Source of the DNA: Chloroflexota bacterium
GTDB taxonomy: Bacteria; Chloroflexota; Dehalococcoidia; GIF9; UBA5629
DNA length: 8,773 nucleotides
Direction of reading: 5' to 3'
Assembly: GCA_026389655.1 (NCBI GenBank)
Contig: JAPLHL010000498.1
Coordinates: 1-8,773 of the forward strand
The notes under the pieces were generated by a model, which was given only the letters and a program-made list of their open reading frames with translations, was not told the origin of the DNA and made no database searches. Position 1 is the stretch's first letter. The number at the start of each line of letters is the position of its first letter. Position numbers and translations under genes: made by a program. Shown piece after piece: positions 5,768-8,773 of this stretch.

Positions 5768-6371
5768 CAGCGTTATTGATAACGGCCGCAGGGGCCTGCT
5801 GACGGTAACGGGGCTTTCTGCGCCTGGCGGTTGCATACGTACGTTGTCCGGCAGTAGTCCATAAGCCGGTAAAAAACTTCCTGTCCAGCTCGTGTAGAAA
5901 GTCCGCCGAGTTTATCAGGTCCCTTGATGCAGCGTTCTCAAAGTAGGCGACCTCTACGTGTTTGCCCATATTTTTTACGACCTGCAGGGTATATCCGAAG
6001 TCGGAATCTCCGCTTACAAGGATAGCAATATCATAAGAATTATTAGAGGCAAAATAAAGCAGGTCGGTAGCCAGCATTACGTCGATTCCCCTTTCGACTG
6101 GTATTCCCTGCGATAACTTGGTAGTTCCCAGCCTGAGTTCGAGGTATTGTGTCTTTCGGAGTGTCTCCAGGAAGTCCTGTTGTTCTCTTGTGCCATCTGT
6201 TCTTTGAACGGGTTCCTGCAATACGTTGTAATAATATGTCCTGATCAGGTGCCGCTGCCCGACCAGCTTTTTAGTGAACTCGGCGAAGTTCAAATCAACC
6301 CGTTTAAAATTATTCTTTAAAGAATGGTAAAGGTTGCTACCATCTATAAATATTATGACCCGGTCCTTCAT
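5697..6371 (-). CDS. NYN/LabA-type (PIN-like) domain protein, probable nuclease
   Basis: The 224-residue product carries a full NYN domain (about 3-170), a PIN-like fold that in characterised relatives cuts RNA using acidic residues and a metal ion. Visible active-site features are FIDGSN at 8-13 (D10, N13), GIDVMLATD at 95-103 (D97, D103) and LVSGDSDF at 118-125 (D122, D124), then GKHVEVAYF at 136-144. The C-terminal tail (about 172-224) is basic (ARRRKPRYRQQ) and then proline-rich and acidic, with no recognised domain; the basic patch could bind nucleic acid. The ATG start has an excellent AGGAGG site 5 nt upstream. comEC lies upstream on the same strand with a 118-bp gap holding a candidate promoter. 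The 3' end overlaps the convergent small gene by 71 bp. The target RNA, if any, is unknown. Confidence 0.88.
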   Translation of the reverse strand: MKDRVIIFIDGSNLYHSLKNNFKRVDLNFAEFTKKLVGQRHLIRTYYYNVLQEPVQRTDGTREQQDFLETLRKTQYLELRLGTTKLSQGIPVERGIDVMLATDLLYFASNNSYDIAILVSGDSDFGYTLQVVKNMGKHVEVAYFENAASRDLINSADFLHELDRKFFTGLWTTAGQRTYATARRRKPRYRQQAPAAVINNAVREETLPLLEPRQDPGIPASPDE

Positions 6372-6376
6372 TAATT

Positions 6377-6383
6377 CCTCCTC
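6377..6383 (-). promoter_or_regulatory. Near-perfect ribosome binding site of the NYN gene
   Basis: GAGGAGG on the minus strand lies 5 nt before the ATG at 6371. It is the best ribosome site in the window and suggests the gene is translated efficiently in its own right. Confidence 0.75.
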
Positions 6384-6389
6384 ATGAAG

Positions 6390-6398
6390 TTATCCACA
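6390..6398 (+). promoter_or_regulatory. Perfect single DnaA-box sequence in the NYN leader
   Basis: TTATCCACA, identical to the strong Escherichia coli DnaA box, lies just upstream of the NYN ribosome site. A 7/9 match in the opposite orientation (GTTTACACA on the minus strand, 6432-6424) is nearby. A single perfect box does not make an origin; it may be chance or a DnaA-linked regulatory site. Confidence 0.3.
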
Positions 6399-6410
6399 TC
6401 CCTTCGGATG
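6397..6410 (-). repeat. Small hairpin in the NYN leader
   Basis: Five-bp arms CATCC and GGATG enclose a 4-nt loop (GAAG on the minus strand). The hairpin lies about 25 nt upstream of the NYN start and beside the DnaA-box sequence. It could shape the leader RNA but is too short to call a riboswitch. Confidence 0.35.
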
Positions 6411-6449
6411 AATATTCTAAATATGTGTAAACTAACAAAATCTAATGCA

Positions 6450-6479
6450 ATTATACTTGAATTTGCTGATGAATGTTCA
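6450..6479 (-). promoter_or_regulatory. Candidate promoter for the NYN gene
   Basis: On the minus strand a perfect TATAAT (6455-6450) lies 18 bp after TGAACA (6479-6474), a 4/6 match to TTGACA. It is just downstream of the comEC stop and about 80 bp before the NYN ATG, so the NYN gene could be transcribed separately from comEC. The palindrome at 6468-6481 covers the -35. Confidence 0.4.
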
Positions 6480-6481
6480 TC
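6468..6481. repeat. 14-bp palindrome between comEC and the NYN gene
   Basis: The sequence GATGAA-TG-TTCATC has perfect 6-bp arms. It begins 9 bp after the comEC stop and overlaps the proposed -35 of the NYN promoter, as an operator might. No T-run follows on the minus strand, so it is not a good intrinsic terminator. Confidence 0.4.
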
Positions 6482-6489
6482 CCGGCTTG

Positions 6490-8773
6490 CTATTTGGAAA
6501 TATTATCAACCTGGCGCCAGAGCCTGTGCCCGTCAGTTGTGAACTCCACCGTACCCCGCGTGGCTGTAATAAATACATTACTGCTTCCAACCCACTTTTC
6601 CAGCCTGTCAGTCACTTCCTTATTTGGATGCCCGAACCGGTTGACTGCTCCACAAGATATAACTGCCGCTGAAGGGTTTACGATTGCGAGGAATTCGTCG
6701 GAAGTGGAGCCTTTGCTCCCATGGTGTCCTACTTTCAATATGTCGCTATGCAAATCTGCTCTTTCTGCAGTCAAGTAACGTTCTGCATCCTTGCCCATGT
6801 CGGATGTCAGAAGGAAGCTCACATCGTTCCACGAAAGCCTTAACACAATAGAATTGTTATTTGCATCATCGTCGGTCCCCTTATGAAGGTTTTGGGGAGG
6901 GTTCAAGACTGTAATCCAGACGTTATGTCCCAGGTTCATTTGCTTGCCTTCATAGAGAGTGACGGTTTCTACTTGTGTTTTTTGAATTGTTTTTAACAGC
7001 TCATGAGAAAGGGCTGAGTCAATGTGGAAAGGTGATAATGCAATCTTGCTTACGTTGTACCTGCGCAGAAGTTCGAACGAACCTGCGATGTGGTCCTCTT
7101 GCATCTGGGTCAATATCACCATGTCGATCTTCCTGTCCCAGAAAGGTAGCTTTTCACCCAGTGATTTACATGCTGACATAGAATCGGGTCCGGTATCCAC
7201 AAGTATATTTTGTCCATCCGGTGTCCGGATCAGAATAGATTCTCCCTGTCCGACATCCAGGATGTCGACGTGTAGTTTCCCGTCCGGGGTGCTTGCATAG
7301 GCCGTCCATAGGAGAATATTTGCCATGATAAGCAAGCCCAGGACCCAGTAGATGTATGGTTTCAGCGACATGGTACGAAAAGCGGATATAATAACCTGGA
7401 CTTTTTTATAGAGTTGCTTGAGAAAGCCGGTGACGGCTTGTTTATTCTTTGCGGAGATCAGAAGGATGCCCAGTGCAGAATAATATGCTGCTACCTGCCA
7501 GGGTTGCAGGTTAATGTTCGTAATATATGAAACAGGTATTGCGCTAAACAAGTTTACGACCAGTTCAAAATAACTCAGGAAAAGCCATGCAACCCAGCCG
7601 AAGAATATACCGGCCGGTTGCCATATTATGCCCGCAAAGGAAGTCAGCATGGAGGTTAATATGATGGCGGGAAATGAAGGCATAGCGAAAAAGGTTGCCG
7701 GCGCCCCTACAAGTGAAAATGTTCGAAAATTTAGAGTGGTTATGGGAAAGGTGGCAATAATTGCCGCCGCTGTCGCTGCGAACGTAGTCACAATGACGCT
7801 TTTTATAGGCTGCATATAACTCTTTGCATCTGATCTTGCGCCGTAGTTCAACATCCGGATGAAATATGGTGAAATTAAAACCAGGCCGAGCATAGATAGG
7901 AAGCTGAGCTGGAAACTGGTGTCCCAGAGAACACGGGGTTCTATTGCCACCATGACGGCGCCTGCAAATGACATGGCGGCCACTGCGTTACGCTGCCTGC
8001 CTAAAAGTTCTGCGATCAGGAATACGCTGCCCATGATTGTGGCGCGTACAACCGTGGGAGGCAATCCTGTCAGTATTGTATAAAGCCAGATGAATAGCAA
8101 CGATAACCAGATATAAACCTGGTTTCTCCTTCCAAAAAGGCGGATTGTCAGGGGGAGCATCATTCCCAGGATAATTGTCAGGTTCAAGCCGGAAATAGCT
8201 ATCAGGTGGGTTGTGCCGGTTGCATAAAATGACTGCAAGAGCGCTTGAGGCAGGTTCCCCCTTATACCGAGAAGTATCGCCTGTGCCAGTGAACCCTGAG
8301 GCTCCGGCAGGCAGGCTGACAGACTGTCTGCTAGTCTGGAGCGTAAATCGTAAATCCAGGAGAGTGGTGAAAACCCGTTGTCATTTTCGAGGATTTCAAG
8401 ACGAGGATAATTTATAATGGAATAAATACCCTGGTTGAATAAGTAATGCTTGTAATCGAACTCATTGAATTGAGGCGGGTTCTCGAGTTTTCCTGTTATT
8501 CGAAGTTTATCTCCATAGCGAAGTTGTTTGTAGAAAGGGGCGTGTACAAGGACATTTCCACAGCATCGATATGTCAGGTTGTCGACCGTAATTGAATTGG
8601 CTGAGAACTTGAACTCGACGGATGTTTTTCGGGCTTCCGGGGGACCGGAGATGCTGCCATCCACCTGCACCATTCCCTTATCGTTGTAGAATTGGAGGCT
8701 TGTATTATCTGCCGGTTGTATAGATGATTGATATCTGAGTGCTCCGCCAAGCAGCAGTAGCAAGCAAAGACCT
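6490..8773 (-). CDS. comEC: ComEC/Rec2 DNA-uptake channel protein (partial, N-terminus outside window)
   Basis: ComEC forms the inner-membrane channel that brings single-stranded DNA into the cell during transformation. The frame is open to the right edge. Numbering from the TTG codon at 8763 gives 757 residues, with more upstream. Visible order: end of the first membrane segment; a soluble DUF4131-type region (about 15-125); and the competence channel domain (about 158-440) with the family block AILLGIRGNLP (162-172), GTTHLIAISGLNL (183-195) and about nine hydrophobic segments. A last membrane helix lies near 470-489, and a metallo-beta-lactamase domain runs from 497 to the end. That domain keeps DVGQGES (503-509), VDTGP (522-526), LLTSD (651-655), LKVGHHGSKGSTS (676-688) and NRFGHP (708-713). 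Its first metal motif reads TQMQEDH (552-558) rather than THxHxDH. The TTG at 8763 is not the real start, because hydrophobic coding sequence continues before it. The gene ends 118 bp before the NYN gene on the same strand. Confidence 0.93.
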   Translation of the reverse strand, partial: GLCLLLLLGGALRYQSSIQPADNTSLQFYNDKGMVQVDGSISGPPEARKTSVEFKFSANSITVDNLTYRCCGNVLVHAPFYKQLRYGDKLRITGKLENPPQFNEFDYKHYLFNQGIYSIINYPRLEILENDNGFSPLSWIYDLRSRLADSLSACLPEPQGSLAQAILLGIRGNLPQALLQSFYATGTTHLIAISGLNLTIILGMMLPLTIRLFGRRNQVYIWLSLLFIWLYTILTGLPPTVVRATIMGSVFLIAELLGRQRNAVAAMSFAGAVMVAIEPRVLWDTSFQLSFLSMLGLVLISPYFIRMLNYGARSDAKSYMQPIKSVIVTTFAATAAAIIATFPITTLNFRTFSLVGAPATFFAMPSFPAIILTSMLTSFAGIIWQPAGIFFGWVAWLFLSYFELVVNLFSAIPVSYITNINLQPWQVAAYYSALGILLISAKNKQAVTGFLKQLYKKVQVIISAFRTMSLKPYIYWVLGLLIMANILLWTAYASTPDGKLHVDILDVGQGESILIRTPDGQNILVDTGPDSMSACKSLGEKLPFWDRKIDMVILTQMQEDHIAGSFELLRRYNVSKIALSPFHIDSALSHELLKTIQKTQVETVTLYEGKQMNLGHNVWITVLNPPQNLHKGTDDDANNNSIVLRLSWNDVSFLLTSDMGKDAERYLTAERADLHSDILKVGHHGSKGSTSDEFLAIVNPSAAVISCGAVNRFGHPNKEVTDRLEKWVGSSNVFITATRGTVEFTTDGHRLWRQVDNISK

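Noticed and set aside
5771..5798. Inverted repeats CGTTA-TTGA-TAACG and GCAG-GGGC-CTGC just after the small gene
   Set aside because: Short stems with no T-run, lying inside the coding region of the NYN gene; not a convincing terminator.
6390..6432. Replication origin suggested by the DnaA-box sequences
   Set aside because: There is one perfect box and one weak match, no box cluster, no long AT-rich unwinding region and no dnaA or dnaN nearby.
1..8773. CRISPR arrays, insertion sequences, tRNA or rRNA genes, attachment sites
   Set aside because: Reading both strands showed no regularly spaced repeats, transposase-like sequence, cloverleaf or rRNA segments; genes fill almost the whole window.

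Overview
The window comes from an anaerobic bacterium. It holds the tail of one chromosomal neighbourhood and the start of another, with ten protein-coding genes. A four-subunit pyruvate:ferredoxin oxidoreductase indicates anaerobic, low-potential metabolism. The GerW (YtfJ)-like protein next to a DUF2953 membrane protein is an arrangement typical of Firmicutes. Related genes also occur in some non-sporulating anaerobes, including Dehalococcoidia (Chloroflexota) as far as I recall. I can therefore say 'anaerobic Clostridia-like or Dehalococcoidia-like bacterium' but cannot decide between them. TTG and GTG starts are common here. No phage, transposon, CRISPR, tRNA or rRNA sequence was seen.

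Layout. Positions 1-2799 (minus strand) carry a compact porG-porD-porA-porB operon, read from right to left; porB runs off the left edge of the window. An 83-bp gap with a candidate promoter and an inverted repeat separates it from an upstream YgjP-type zinc metallopeptidase gene (2883-3653, minus). A divergent intergenic region (3654-3758) leads into the plus-strand genes: a small sugar-phosphate nucleotidyltransferase (3759-4454), then a GerW-like gene (4554-4916), a DUF2953 membrane protein (4923-5504) and an 88-residue protein of unknown family (5501-5767). The last three are tightly packed, with a 4-bp ATGA overlap between the last two. The plus-strand cluster collides tail-to-tail with a minus-strand NYN/LabA-type nuclease gene (5697-6371), and the two coding regions overlap by 71 bp. 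Upstream of the NYN gene on the minus strand is comEC (6490 to beyond the right edge), the DNA-uptake channel of natural transformation. Its 5' end lies outside the window.

How the genes work together. The Por subunits form one enzyme that interconverts pyruvate with acetyl-CoA and CO2 using ferredoxin. The GerW-like, DUF2953 and 88-aa proteins are probably co-translated and may act together at the membrane; their roles are not known. ComEC and the NYN protein share a strand but are separated by 118 bp that contains a plausible separate promoter for the NYN gene, so joint function is uncertain.

I did not find a convincing complete novel system. The features most worth a second look are the ComEC metallo-beta-lactamase domain, which has lost both histidines of the first HxHxDH metal half-site; the stretched first Fe-S motif in PorD; the uncharacterised 88-aa protein; the overlapping convergent gene ends; and the palindrome plus perfect DnaA-box sequence in the NYN leader.
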